From assembly GCA_946965045.2 (NCBI GenBank), contig OX337241.1, positions 248,001 to 312,000 of the forward strand: a stretch of 64,000 bases of DNA, read 5' to 3'. Under the pieces are notes generated by a model that was given only the letters and a program-made list of their open reading frames with translations, did no database searches and was not told the DNA's origin. This DNA is from Epithemia pelagica (taxonomy: Eukaryota; Bacillariophyta; Bacillariophyceae; Surirellales; Surirellaceae). The position numbers were made by a program, and so were the translations under genes. Of this stretch, positions 51,419-61,817 are shown piece by piece. Numbering within the stretch: position 1 is the stretch's first letter; every line of letters begins with the position of its first letter.

Positions 51419-51873
51419 TGTTGTTTTCCTTACTAGCGAGTAAAGAAAAGGACTCTTGTTGCAAAAATTGTGTGTCTACGGTGTTAGGTACTACGTCTTC
51501 GTTCCTTACTGTCATCGATGCGTTGAATCGTTGGTGGAGACGTTGTGTCACCAATTTGGGCGACGAGATGTGTTAAGGACGGACCTGCCATCGTTCGTGG
51601 GATACCGCTGCCTCTAAGTATCTTCTGAGTCACTTAGGGCCATGGACCGTTATGACAATGGTCATGGGATCCCGTCCTTAAGAACGACAATCGTTACATA
51701 GGCATTGTCAATCGTTACATAGGCATCGTCGCCTGGATCCATCGTCCGTCGTTTTGCGTTTTGTGAAAGGCGGTTCGATGATGCGTTGGGCCTAATGGAG
51801 TCATGAGGTTTGCGTCTGCGGTCCCCCAAGGTCCCCATCAGTGACATATGCCCGCATGTACAATATTCGAACA
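51419..51873 (-). repeat. Copia LTR, right in window (5' LTR)
   Basis: 455 bp; the upstream LTR for the minus-strand element. Only about 40 bp separate it from the gag ATG at 51376, leaving a very short leader. No primer-binding site could be assigned with confidence. Confidence 0.96.
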
Positions 51874-51879
51874 CTATAG

Positions 51880-52039
51880 ATGAACGCTTAAGGGAGGACG
51901 TCGACAATGCAAAACATCTACGTGTCACTCAAAGCATGAGACCCTGTTCTAGTTTACCATGTCCGATCTTCAGACCGAAACTCGAATGCTTTGCGCCATG
52001 AAGTTTACCACGCCATTGATCGCCATGCTCATCCAACAT
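51880..52039. other. Short spacer between copia element and nuclease-kinase gene
   Basis: Downstream flank of the minus-strand nuclease-kinase gene, interrupted at its outer edge by the copia insertion. No feature seen. Confidence 0.5.
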
Positions 52040-54078
52040 TCAGCCAAAAAACTCGTGATCCAGAGACTCTGCTGCAGACAGGCGCTTCGCTGGATCCTCT
52101 TGCGTTTGTGTGTGTACGTAACGATGGCCATTAATGTCCAGCTGGTTCCACTGCTCAACTAGCTTTCCAAATTGCCACATATCACATGCTTTCGTCCAAG
52201 ACCCCCCCGATTCAACCACAACAAGCTCTGGTGGAAGCAAATTGGGGTTGTAGTCTTCCAAATCTAAATCAATCCTGTTTGCCCATTCTAGGTCCATCAA
52301 GTACCACCTACTGTCCGCAAACATGACGTTTGCGGGTCGAATGTCTCTATGGACCCATCCATGGTCGTGGAGCCAACGAAGGGCTGAAAGGACTTGGCGT
52401 CCAGCATTCTTTACCTCTGCAACATTTCGAGGCGATTTGCCACAATATCCGACAGGACTAATTTGTAACGTCAACCAGCCTCTCCTGGAAAATTTCCACT
52501 TCTCGACTGATATCAAACTAGGCACCTGCATTTTTTGAATTTCTCCGTACAGTTCTTCCAGGACAGCGTCATTAGTAAAGTGACAAGTTTTCTTCACCAC
52601 AAAGAAACCAAGAATGCTTACGTCACTGGACTGCGTTTTAATTCGGTCTCCAAGTTTTATCACATTTCCCACTGGATACTCCTCCTCCAATGACAACAAA
52701 ACTCGCGAGATATTCACGGCGTACCTTACGCAGAGGCTTCTCCCCCCAATGGTGGCCAGATCAACCTGCGGTGCTATCGAAGTAAGTTTGCTGTCGTCCC
52801 GATTGATGGCCCAGAATTCCAGAATGTTCCCCCCGCAAGCATAACAGATCAGATATGGCACACCTCCGAAATAGGCGTCAGAAAAACAATTTAGTTTTGT
52901 CACGAGCTCATCTCTGGCCGCCTGTATCTCACCCGGGGTCGCCTTGTCCTCTCCCTTGAAAGCCAGGACGCCCGAGGGCAACCAGACAAGCACGTCTGGC
53001 CGCAAGTTGGATACTGTAGCACCACTGTGGTCAACTCCGTTTCGATTCATTCTGAAAGAGCACCTTGCATATCTGCCGATTTTAGACATGATCCCTAAGA
53101 CGAGGTTATCAATCGGCGAATGCACGCTGTCTTCATTATCACCATATTTTTGGAGAGAATGGACAGCATCTCTGACCAAACCAAGCTCAGGAATAAGTAC
53201 AGAATCCTCTAGCGCCGAAGATGAAATAACGTCATCTATCGGACGGTCGGAGATAGAGACAGGGTGTGCGGAGGGCAATGCTCTAGGTAATGGTGCCTGC
53301 ACGACACGCCCCAGATCGTCGATTCCAGGAACGGGTGGGATATTTTGACACCAAGCTTCCAGTATTTCCTCAGATTGGATGTTGATTTGATCGTGCTGAC
53401 GCGCGGCGAAGCCAGAGGCGGAGTTATGATTGCTGGGCACCTTGGCATACACAACAAACTATATTAGAAAAACAAATAATGTGTCATGACATTGACATAC
53501 GGACCATCTCTTCTCCATACCAGCTCGTCCAGATAATTGATGAAATAGACAAAGAGATTCGAATCTCAAAATCGAATACAGATACACAATCAAAAATTCA
53601 AACTCACTTGTGCCTCCTTTTCTTCGCTGGTTCTTTCTGCCTTTCGGAGACGAATAATATATTGATTGAGTCTCTTTCGCGCAAAGAAATCGGTAACATT
53701 TAATGCTTCATATACTTCAGTCATATCTTCATTTTCAGGATCAAATTGCTCAAGGGGTATGCCAGTACCAGATCCATCTTTATATGCTGCAGCTGCTTTA
53801 TTCCATCGCCGTTCCTCATCTGTTGTTTGCGAGATTCCAAAATCGCGAAGAAGCTGCCCTCGTTCCGCTATTGAGAGCCTGTTGTATTCGGCCTTGGTAG
53901 TAATGTTGGATAACCATTGACGAAATTCTGGCTGGGCGAGGCTCCAATAATCAGGCGCATGGCGTGCACCACCTCGTCCTCGCCCGCGACCCATCCCGCT
54001 CCTTCGCCCTCGCCCTCCTCCTTTTGCTGGACTAGAATCTCTTTTGTCACCCTCCGCTTTGTCGTCTCTGTCTGCCAT
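52040..54078 (-). CDS. PD-(D/E)XK nuclease-like plus protein kinase fusion, Crinkler-like
   Basis: Join of 53608-54078 and 52040-53440 gives about 623 residues. Exon 1 starts at ATG 54078 with a Gly/Arg-rich basic tract (GRGRRSGMGRGRGRGG, possible nucleic-acid or nuclear signal) and a helical domain. Exon 2 carries a restriction-fold-like segment: NLRPDVLVW, then VLAFKGEDKA (Asp about 306, Glu and Lys about 321-323), the D...(E)xK pattern. It is followed by a kinase domain with VHRDIRPANVMF (catalytic Asp about 523) and MDLEWA in place of DFG (about 540). Nuclease-kinase fusions of this order are known among Crinkler/RHS-type effector proteins of eukaryotes. The residues suggest an active kinase, whereas the nuclease assignment is an inference. 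Next to a kinase and an HNH-like fragment of the same general kind. Confidence 0.65.
53441..53607 (-). other. Proposed intron in nuclease-kinase gene
   Basis: 167 bp, phase 0, with donor GTGAGTTTG and acceptor TATGCCAAG. It joins EEKEAQ to VPSNHNSAS. The pyrimidine tract is weak. A 50-bp stretch of it is similar to 45453-45502. Confidence 0.65.
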
Positions 54079-54433
54079 GGCGCCACTTACAGAAAGTTGA
54101 GGTTGCCGTGTGGGGAATTTGCCCGAATGAGACAGAGGATCCCTTATCCATCCACCAGCACCAGGGTATTCTTGGAGGAAAACGCCGCAGTCCTCGTCTC
54201 CGACGAGCCATTTCAAGTTGTTGTTTTTTGTTGAAGAGGTAGTTCCCCTCGTTGAGTATTAGATCCTTGTTCGCCAAACGAATAGGTGTGGCTGGCGGTT
54301 GGCGGTTAGCGAAACTTCTTTTTCGCGAAAGGCGCGCCTGTGGCCCCACCCGTCTGCCCATCGATCGTCGTGACGGAAAAGGCGATGATCCGAGAACATC
54401 TCCAGACGCATTGCCAATCACCGCAGAAGCCAT
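54079..54433 (-). other. Conserved protein-like leader upstream of nuclease-kinase ATG
   Basis: On the minus strand, 54433 to about 54225 reads a basic N-terminal segment ending NEGNYLFNKK. The next 140 bases are protein-like in the adjacent frame (KWLVGDEDCGVFLQEYPG). A frame change at the A6 run around 54224-54229 would join them to the ORF that continues into the nuclease-kinase gene. The left duplicate (40212-40500) shows the same break and an in-frame 15-base difference. It could be a longer N-terminus with a frameshift, or merely leader sequence. Confidence 0.35.
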
Positions 54434-56402
54434 CCTAAAGATCCTATTATGAAAGCTTTTGTGTCTGTGTCGGTAGGTGGATGATAATGATACTACTAGG
54501 ATATAACATCATCTTCCATTCGATCCATCCATCCACAATAGCATCATCATCATCATCAAGACAAAACACAAGATGACACAGAGCCAACACAGAAAAAGAC
54601 TGAATGAAGCACGCCATTCTTCGGTCCGCGCAACGCATGGATTCGTCCGACAACGATCAAGGAGGGAGGACGACTACTGTGGTCGACGAAAACAAAATCA
54701 GGATCCCTATCATTACTCTTGTCGTGGGACCCATCCGCTGCATCATGACGACGGCCATGACAGGCAAGGGTGGTCGTCGTTGTCAGCAGACAAGAATCGT
54801 TGGATCCAGTGGCTGTTGCGAACTGCAACAAGAATTCGTTCTACACAACGACCGTTGCTGCAACGACAACCACCATCCAAGGATGAGAATTTCCATGACC
54901 AAAACGCTGTGTTCCAGACGTTGGCTGGTCCGCAACGGATGCGGCGGCGGTCTTGGAATTGGCACGGCATGTTTGTCACTCTAGTATTCTCCCTGGTGGT
55001 GGTGGTAGTCCATGGTTGGACGCCTACAATACGAATATCTCCTGGGAGAAGGACTCGAAGGATACAATGGATGTATTCCAGTGCCACTCCACGAGACGTT
55101 CTACCTCCAAACGACAATGACAATGAGGTCTCACCCTCCACTGTCGTCGAGTCCTTTTCCTATGATTCGACTACCAATGCTTTGGATCGATATTATCATG
55201 CCGATATGGAACGCATTTTGAACACCAAACGTACCATGTGGGAGCAACAGTTGCACGACACGAGACGGTCGCAAGACGACGACGACAATGATGATGACGA
55301 CGACAAGTATGCACCCTTTGCTCCTTGGTTTGCTCGACACAAGTCGTCTCGTCGCCGAGCACCAGGCGACGGCAGAAACAGTCACATCCATAACGAGGAT
55401 CGAACCCCACTATTGGACGACCATACCTTGAACGTTTTGGCCTGGATCGGACAATTGAATCGCAAACAACGACCACCTATTGTCACGCATGATTTTGATG
55501 GAGCCCAACGCGTCCATGAAATGTTGTTGGAATGGCAACAACGACAATTGCCAAACGAATGGCATGCGCCACAACAACAACAACAACAGCAACAGCAATG
55601 GTCGAGTGGCATGAAATCCTATGAAATTGTCATGCAAGCCTATTTGCAACGAGGACGATTGCGATGGTTGGAAACCGATCCTCACGATGATGTCTATCCG
55701 ACCACTCCGAGTTTGGACGAGACGATTCAGGTCTTGTTTGATCCAGAGTTTTTGGTGGAAGACGACAAGACAAGAGAAGAAACCACCATGAATCTCCGCA
55801 AAGTGATTTGTGCCGCCGATGTGCTGCAGGATTTGTATCACCAATGGCAATGGAATCATCCATCCCAGTCACGGCAGTATATTCGCAATCGCGAAACCAC
55901 TGGAGTAATTGCAGACTCGGAACCCGGTTCGAATGCTACTACTAGTAGTAGTAGCAGCATGAGTGGTGTCCCGGAACCTTCCATGCCCAACAACGCGGTT
56001 CCCCTATTGTGGAATCCAGTGTCAGCCTGTTGGTTGGCCGGTCAGGCCGTCTGTGCCACTCCGCGAGGAGGCATGGAACGCAATTATGCCGAACGGGCCC
56101 TCGACTTTGTCCATGCCTTGCGAAACCAAACTCTTGCCACCACCAACAAGATGCCGGTGGAAGCCTTGCTCCATGGGATTCATGCGGCTGCCTGGCATCA
56201 AGGCATTTCACATCCAACCACCGATTCCACTCCGTCCATCCCAACCAGTACTACTACTTCCAGTGCGGAGGAGGAGGAGGAACAGACGGTCCATCATCTA
56301 CAACCAGAGGAGGAAGGTGGGGTATTCTCCAAGAAGGAAACGAACGACATGTACCATTGGGCCAGGGAAGCCCATGCCATGTGGAATGAGCTGATTACTC
56401 TG
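54115..56402. repeat. Segmental duplication, right copy (of 40212-42478)
   Basis: Right-hand copy. Here the PPR gene continues full-length beyond the break and the minus-strand side continues into the nuclease-kinase gene, so this copy keeps the ancestral context. Confidence 0.93.
54434..54572. promoter_or_regulatory. Putative bidirectional promoter, duplicated at 40501-40648
   Basis: The 139 bp between the minus-strand leader and the PPR ATG is almost unchanged in the duplicate copy (40501-40648). It contains CATCATCATCATCATCA just before the ATG. Such a short divergent spacer probably drives both directions. No specific element can be assigned. Confidence 0.35.
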
Positions 56403-58394
56403 CTTCAACCCAATACAATCGCGAATGAAACAATAACAAGCAGGATGCCAGTCCAAGCAATTCCCTTTTGGGCCTATCGTCCATTAGGACAGGAACATGA
56501 CGAAACGACCACCATCAGTAGTGCCAATCGTCACATGGCGTCTTGTCAGAACACTCTGGAAGTGTGTCTCTTGGCCAGTGCCTTGACCATTCAAGCATGG
56601 AGTAAGAGTGGAAGTCCTGGAAGTGGACCGAGCGCCCATGCTATTTTGGATCGGATGCGAGTCTGGAATACCACCTTGACGAGACTGCAAACCTCGACGG
56701 AATCCAAAGACGGAGCAGCGATGACCAAGGGTGGGTCGCGGTTCTTGGATACCGAGGTGTATTTGGACGTGATTTTGGCCTGGTGCAAAGATGGAAATCC
56801 CACTCAAGCACAACATGTGTTGGACGACATGATTGACCTGTATCATCAAGGTGCCTTTGTCAATTGGCCGGCTGACCTTACAAAGACCGAGGAGAAACCG
56901 GTGCTTCCCACGATTGCGTTTAACAGTGTGATATCCGCATGGGGCAAACAGGGGGCCATGACAAAGGCCATTCAAGTATTGCAAAAGATGCAAAAACTTT
57001 CTCAAACAAGCATCCCCGACCAGCCCCTTGCGGCGGCGCCCAACGTCCTCTCGTACAATCTCATTCTTTCTTCCCTGCTTCATCAGAGTACGAAAGACGG
57101 CAAAAAGAAAAAACAATACCGCAACAAGGAACGACAACAGGACGAGTTGGCCACGAATACCAAATGTGCGCTGAGTCTGGTGGGTTACATGGAAGACCAA
57201 TACGACTTGCAGCCAGCCATTCGCCCCAATGCCTTGACATATTGGACGTTGATTCGAATCTTGTTGGAAACCGTTACACAAACAGCCAATGCTCGTCCCC
57301 GCAAGATGCGACAGGAAGAATACACCGATACGAAAGATTCTTCTTTTATGACAAATCGCAGTTGGTTGCTCATGAAACACGTTCAAAGTGCACTCAAGCA
57401 GTTGATGGTTTCATGGGAAGAAGGAGACCGTTCGGTAGATCCCAGCAATCGTATCTTCAACATGGTGATCAATACCTATGCCAAAAAGGGAGGAAAGGAC
57501 ACGGACGTTGTTTTTGAGTTGTTGGAGCAAATGAAACAATCCAAAATGCTGGGGATTCAACCGGATATCATAACCTTGACATCTGTCTTGGAATATTTGT
57601 CCAAGCATCCTTCGTCTCCACCATCGTCTTCCTCTACGTTGGCGCTGGACATGCTGCAAGAAGCCGTTACCAACTACAAAGAAACACTTCGTCCAGAGTT
57701 GCGACCGAATGTTCGATTCTTTAGCATGGTGATTCTAACCCTGAGCCAAACCGGTGGCTCGGTGCATGATGCTCGTTCCGTACTGACCGATTTATTGGAT
57801 CTTTATGAGGAAACGGGCCATTCCGACTTGGTACCCAATTCCTATCCCTACAATTACGTCTTGAATTGCGCCGCGAATACCTTGGCCACAACGTGGGAAG
57901 AACGACAACAAGCCTTTTGTGTAGCGGCCCAAACCTACAAGGATATTCGCAATTCACCATTTAATCAAACGGTGCAATCGGACAGTTTTACCTATGGATT
58001 TTGGATGAAATGTTGCAACAACTTGTTGGACCAAGGCAATCCACAACAAGCTGAGTTGCGAGAAAAGTGTCTCCGATTTGCCTTTGACGAATGCAAGGAA
58101 CGTGGATTGGTGACCAAGGAAATCCTGACCCGTTTGTATCAAGGATGTTCCACCGATACGGTTCGTGAGATATTGCAGGAGTCTCTTGAAACAGAATCGA
58201 CCGGATTCTCGTCCCGTCACCTCGGAAGACAAGAAGCGTTTTCGAACACGGTGCTGCCACCCGACATTTCCCACCTCCCTCCATCATGGAGTCGAAATAC
58301 GAGGAAACCATATTCCCAAAGGAAACGCCTTCGTCCTCGACAAACTCGAACCCGACACAACAGCAACAACAAGAGATGGACACAGCATTCGTGA
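54573..58394 (+). CDS. PPR protein, full-length
   Basis: A 1273-aa single-exon protein. The N-terminal ~150 residues are Arg/His-rich with one hydrophobic segment (MFVTLVFSLVVVVVHGW, about 131-147), which could be part of a targeting or anchor sequence. A long, acidic, poly-Q-containing region follows. The C-terminal half contains pentatricopeptide-type helix pairs: VYLDVILAWCKDGNPTQAQH, AFNSVISAWGKQGAMTKAIQ, NVLSYNLILSSLLHQS, FNMVINTYAKKGGKD, and YNYVLNCAAN among others, each followed by a helix with a conserved Asn or Pro near its end. PPR proteins bind organelle RNA for editing, cleavage or stability, so a plastid or mitochondrial role is likely. The promoter and first 610 codons are duplicated at 40.2-42.5 kb. 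Confidence 0.82.
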   Translation: MTQSQHRKRLNEARHSSVRATHGFVRQRSRREDDYCGRRKQNQDPYHYSCRGTHPLHHDDGHDRQGWSSLSADKNRWIQWLLRTATRIRSTQRPLLQRQPPSKDENFHDQNAVFQTLAGPQRMRRRSWNWHGMFVTLVFSLVVVVVHGWTPTIRISPGRRTRRIQWMYSSATPRDVLPPNDNDNEVSPSTVVESFSYDSTTNALDRYYHADMERILNTKRTMWEQQLHDTRRSQDDDDNDDDDDKYAPFAPWFARHKSSRRRAPGDGRNSHIHNEDRTPLLDDHTLNVLAWIGQLNRKQRPPIVTHDFDGAQRVHEMLLEWQQRQLPNEWHAPQQQQQQQQQWSSGMKSYEIVMQAYLQRGRLRWLETDPHDDVYPTTPSLDETIQVLFDPEFLVEDDKTREETTMNLRKVICAADVLQDLYHQWQWNHPSQSRQYIRNRETTGVIADSEPGSNATTSSSSSMSGVPEPSMPNNAVPLLWNPVSACWLAGQAVCATPRGGMERNYAERALDFVHALRNQTLATTNKMPVEALLHGIHAAAWHQGISHPTTDSTPSIPTSTTTSSAEEEEEQTVHHLQPEEEGGVFSKKETNDMYHWAREAHAMWNELITLLQPNTIANETITSRMPVQAIPFWAYRPLGQEHDETTTISSANRHMASCQNTLEVCLLASALTIQAWSKSGSPGSGPSAHAILDRMRVWNTTLTRLQTSTESKDGAAMTKGGSRFLDTEVYLDVILAWCKDGNPTQAQHVLDDMIDLYHQGAFVNWPADLTKTEEKPVLPTIAFNSVISAWGKQGAMTKAIQVLQKMQKLSQTSIPDQPLAAAPNVLSYNLILSSLLHQSTKDGKKKKQYRNKERQQDELATNTKCALSLVGYMEDQYDLQPAIRPNALTYWTLIRILLETVTQTANARPRKMRQEEYTDTKDSSFMTNRSWLLMKHVQSALKQLMVSWEEGDRSVDPSNRIFNMVINTYAKKGGKDTDVVFELLEQMKQSKMLGIQPDIITLTSVLEYLSKHPSSPPSSSSTLALDMLQEAVTNYKETLRPELRPNVRFFSMVILTLSQTGGSVHDARSVLTDLLDLYEETGHSDLVPNSYPYNYVLNCAANTLATTWEERQQAFCVAAQTYKDIRNSPFNQTVQSDSFTYGFWMKCCNNLLDQGNPQQAELREKCLRFAFDECKERGLVTKEILTRLYQGCSTDTVREILQESLETESTGFSSRHLGRQEAFSNTVLPPDISHLPPSWSRNTRKPYSQRKRLRPRQTRTRHNSNNKRWTQHS

Positions 58395-59249
58395 CACGTC
58401 TATTGGTGCACTCAGTCCATAAAAAAGGAACGTTCTCCGTGCCCATCAGCATGAGACCGTTACCCCAACACTAGTCCTGAAATGTATCTCTGATTCTTGC
58501 AGACGTTCGGAGAGAAGACTCTCATGAAAATCTCTTTTCGAGACCAATCAATCGAGACCCCATCATCTCGATGAGTCTCGGTGTTCGTAAAGGTAGAATC
58601 CACACCACAGGGCAGGAAATAGAAGGATCAAATCAAATCATGTATATTTGCTTTTGTTGCAATCTAGATCAGAAGCATGAACCTACACTCCATCCAAGAC
58701 AAAACCAAAACAGACTCGCGTCGTATTGCTTGCATCTCCCGAGCCGTTTTAAACCATTATGCCGGTGTATCAAGTTATCAAAGTGGAAAGCCTGGTTAGG
58801 TGGGGGATTGGACTCACCTATCGCACAAATTCCCAAAAATGCATAATCTCATGCTTATTAGGAATCGTCTGACTCCGTGTCGGACGATCCTGTCCATGTT
58901 CCAGAACCAGGCTTGATGTGTCTTGATGTCTTTGTCTTCGTGACTCAAGCTATCAGAGTACCAGGAACGAGATGCGATTGACTTTTCTGCTACGTACACC
59001 TTTCCATATACTGCCTCTCGCATGATACCGAATGGGTGAGGCCCTAGATTCACTTCAAAACTTCTCAAGAAAGTCAACTCACCACTCGACAAAAGACACG
59101 CGTCACCTTTCACTGCAAAGCCTGTCTCCCACAAAAGATACTCATCAACAACTTGGTTTTGACAAAGTTATCAAAGCCTCGGTCAAAAAATCGAACTTGC
59201 CACTCAAAATCGAACTTGCCTCCACCACTCTACCATAAAAGATCCAACC
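58395..59249. other. Intergenic, no confident gene
   Basis: A minus-strand frame of 106 codons (58814-59134) reads VNLGPHPFGIMREAVYGKVY and looks mildly protein-like but has no recognised domain. It may be a remnant or a missed exon. Nothing else is seen. Confidence 0.4.
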
Positions 59250-61817
59250 ATGATGGGATCTCCCTATACTTTCCTTTCAAATGCACCAAGCGTGGCTCTG
59301 GTGACACCAGAGTCAGGGATGCGAGGAAGGAAAGGACACTGTGAAAACTGGAGTGACTGGAGTGACTGCGGATGCCAGAAGGCAATATATTACACACACA
59401 GTCCATCCTGTTGTGGACTCCCCATCGAGGAAGGCCATTGTATCCAACGATCACAAGTTTATAACGGGCCCTGGATCCATGTCCTCTGTCCCAATGCGAC
59501 ATCTGATCGAGGGATTGTTACTCTACAAAAAGGGCTTCGTAAAGTCAACCTCGGTTCGTTGCGACAAACACTCAATTTTGATACCGCCCCTCCGTCCGAA
59601 TCACCTCAGAGCGTTCTCCTTATCGATGGGCCAGAAAGGAATCAAAGTACGACTGAAGACGTCTTTTCAAGTCTATTGTTTGAACCATCAAGCATTGAAA
59701 CACAATGTTTCACAGACGAAATCATCAACTATAGGGCACCGAAAGGACAGCTTGTATGTGTCAATGCTTTGGCAGGATGTGGGAAAGCAACCACGATTGC
59801 TGCCTTATGCAATACTATTGTGGAGCGCGATAGAACTGCGCAGGTCTTGTACCTGGTTTTTAACGCAGAGATTCAAGATGAGGCCAAGTCCAGCAATAAG
59901 TTTCCAAAGGACCGAATGGAGATTCGTACCACACATGCCTTTGTCTTGCGGCAGTATTTCACTCCAAAACGAATGCATCTCGTGAATCCGTGTAAATCGC
60001 ATTCGACGGAAAATATAATCATGATATTGGGCCTCGAGGCAGATTCTTGTGTGCAAAAGATTCGAGAATGGATGGACAAGCAGGACACTTTTGAGAAATG
60101 GGAACAAGCCGTTTTCGCGGTTGCTGCCACCATTCGAAAGACACTGGAAGCTTTTGAAGCCTCTACGGAGAAACATGTCATGGAGTTCCATGTACCCTGG
60201 CCGGATCACGATCCAAACTTGAACGCATTAGCATTATCTGAACGAACGGCCTGGATAACACTGATTGAGAGAAGCTAGTACGTAGCATGGGCACAACTCT
60301 ATTTCGATCACGTACGTGAACTGTGCGAATACATAAGAGATTATCCTGTGGAACCTGATAAAACACCGAGAATCATTACGCATGACGGATATCTGAAGGT
60401 AGCACAATTGTCCACGCTCGACATTTCCTTTTCTCATGTGGCCATTGGCGGGGCACAAGATATGACTCCCTGTCAAGCCGACTTATTCTGGGGATCTCAT
60501 CAGCGCAAAGACAAGGTAATTTATCTTTTCGGAGATCAGTATCAGCAAATTTATCGTTTCCGAGGAGTAGGTGACGATTTCCGTACCATGAGTAAGCATG
60601 CTTCAGACGGAACACAAGAAACAAAAATGCAGCGATTTCGCTTGACAGGATCCTTTCGTTTTGGAGAGAACGTTGCTAAGTTTGCTTCCTGCATTGTGGA
60701 GTCAATGGGCTCTGAAGCATTACAAGGACTTGCCTTAGTAGAGGGGAGAGTCTCTCAATCTTCGGACTTTCTGTATGGAGTGGTGATCTGTCGGGGCAAA
60801 AATGGAATGAGCCAATTCCTTCTCCAGCAGAAACCGGAGCGCTGGTGTTTTTTGGATGACGATGCTTTCTGTACTTACTCTCAGATACCGGGTTGGGTGT
60901 GGGACCTTGAAGCATTTGTCTGGTCCCTGAATGATGACGTATTTATGTATCGTGGTGAAACGTTCAATACCTTGGATGATATTCTTCGATACATTGACGA
61001 CGTAGAAGACATAGCCCTTTTGCGACAAGTTTCGTTCCTTCTCATGTTGAAAGATTCTAATACGAAACTGGATGACTTTACGAACGAGATTAGACTTTCT
61101 TATGCTCCAATGAAGGAAGGGGAAACGGTGGATACTTATCAAGGAGCCATACTGACTTCGGTCCATCAAGCCAAGGGGATGGAATTTGACAAAGTTTTGG
61201 TTTGGGATGATTTCCCTTTTGGAATAGTGAGAGATGTGAGCTTTCTCTGTATGCGACGTATTGAAGATGAGGCTAATTTGGTGTATGTGGCCATGACACG
61301 ATGCAAAGTCAACCTCTACTTATCGGATACGACTTTTGACTACCTGAAGGAATTACGACAAGCTCGAGAAAATCGGTTCTGTTTCGGAGATGATACAGAT
61401 GGTATTTCCGCTTTTGAAGCACAATGCAAGTCTTTTGAATCACTGCGCCAAGAATGGGATGTGAAATGGAATGCGTTTGAACAAGACACACCACCTGAAA
61501 GTGAGAATCACGTGACTCTTGGCCACCTATTTGCGATTCGTTCGTTTGCGGACATTCCTTGGCCCGATTTGTTGCATGAAACCAATCCCTATTTTCTGGA
61601 CCCGAAAATGGAGGAAGAGGAACAAAAGTCGCTTTTGCGAAAAATGATGTGGCGTTTCCACCCCGACAAGTTTCTTCCCCGCATGTCATTACGACTGGAG
61701 GCGATCCAATCGACTGACGAATACAATCGCATCGTGTCTCATCTCAATCGCTTGTTTCAGTTGGCTCGTCGAAACTTGCGAATGTTGCAGCTCGGTGATG
61801 GCGAATCGTTTGAATGA
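59250..61817 (+). pseudogene. UvrD/FBH1-like helicase with J-domain-like tail, decayed
   Basis: One frame of 856 codons, broken by TAG at 60276-60278 between IERS and YVAWAQ. The N-terminus has a Cys/His cluster (SCCGLPIEEG, WIHVLCPN), like a treble-clef finger. Superfamily 1 motifs follow. Motif I is AGCGKATT (residue 175; Thr of GKT is Ala). Motif II is VAIGGAQDM, where DEAQD is expected and both acidic residues are gone. Motif III is GDQYQQIYRFRG, motif IV LTGSFRFG, motif V VHQAKGMEFD and motif VI YVAMTRCK. The tail RKMMWRFHPDKF has the J-domain HPD. The family unwinds DNA in repair and recombination. Motif I and II losses plus the stop indicate loss of ATPase function. Downstream motifs are well preserved, so decay is recent. 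Confidence 0.82.

Larger units (their letters stand above)
45655..51873 (-). mobile_element. Full-length Ty1/copia LTR retrotransposon, young insertion
   Basis: 6219 bp with two 455-bp LTRs that I found identical when compared base by base. LTRs start TG and end CA (top strand), flanked by CTATAG on both sides (45649-45654 and 51874-51879). The order of Gag, protease, integrase, RT and RNase H on the minus strand is copia-type and resembles diatom CoDi elements. LTR identity means the insertion is recent. All of gag and pol lie in one reading frame interrupted by two TGA codons (50267-50269 and 50135-50137). The element separates kinase copy B from the nuclease-kinase gene. Confidence 0.96.

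Noticed and set aside
58814-59134. 106-codon minus-strand ORF
   Set aside because: Mildly protein-like but no domain, no splice context I can support and no second evidence.
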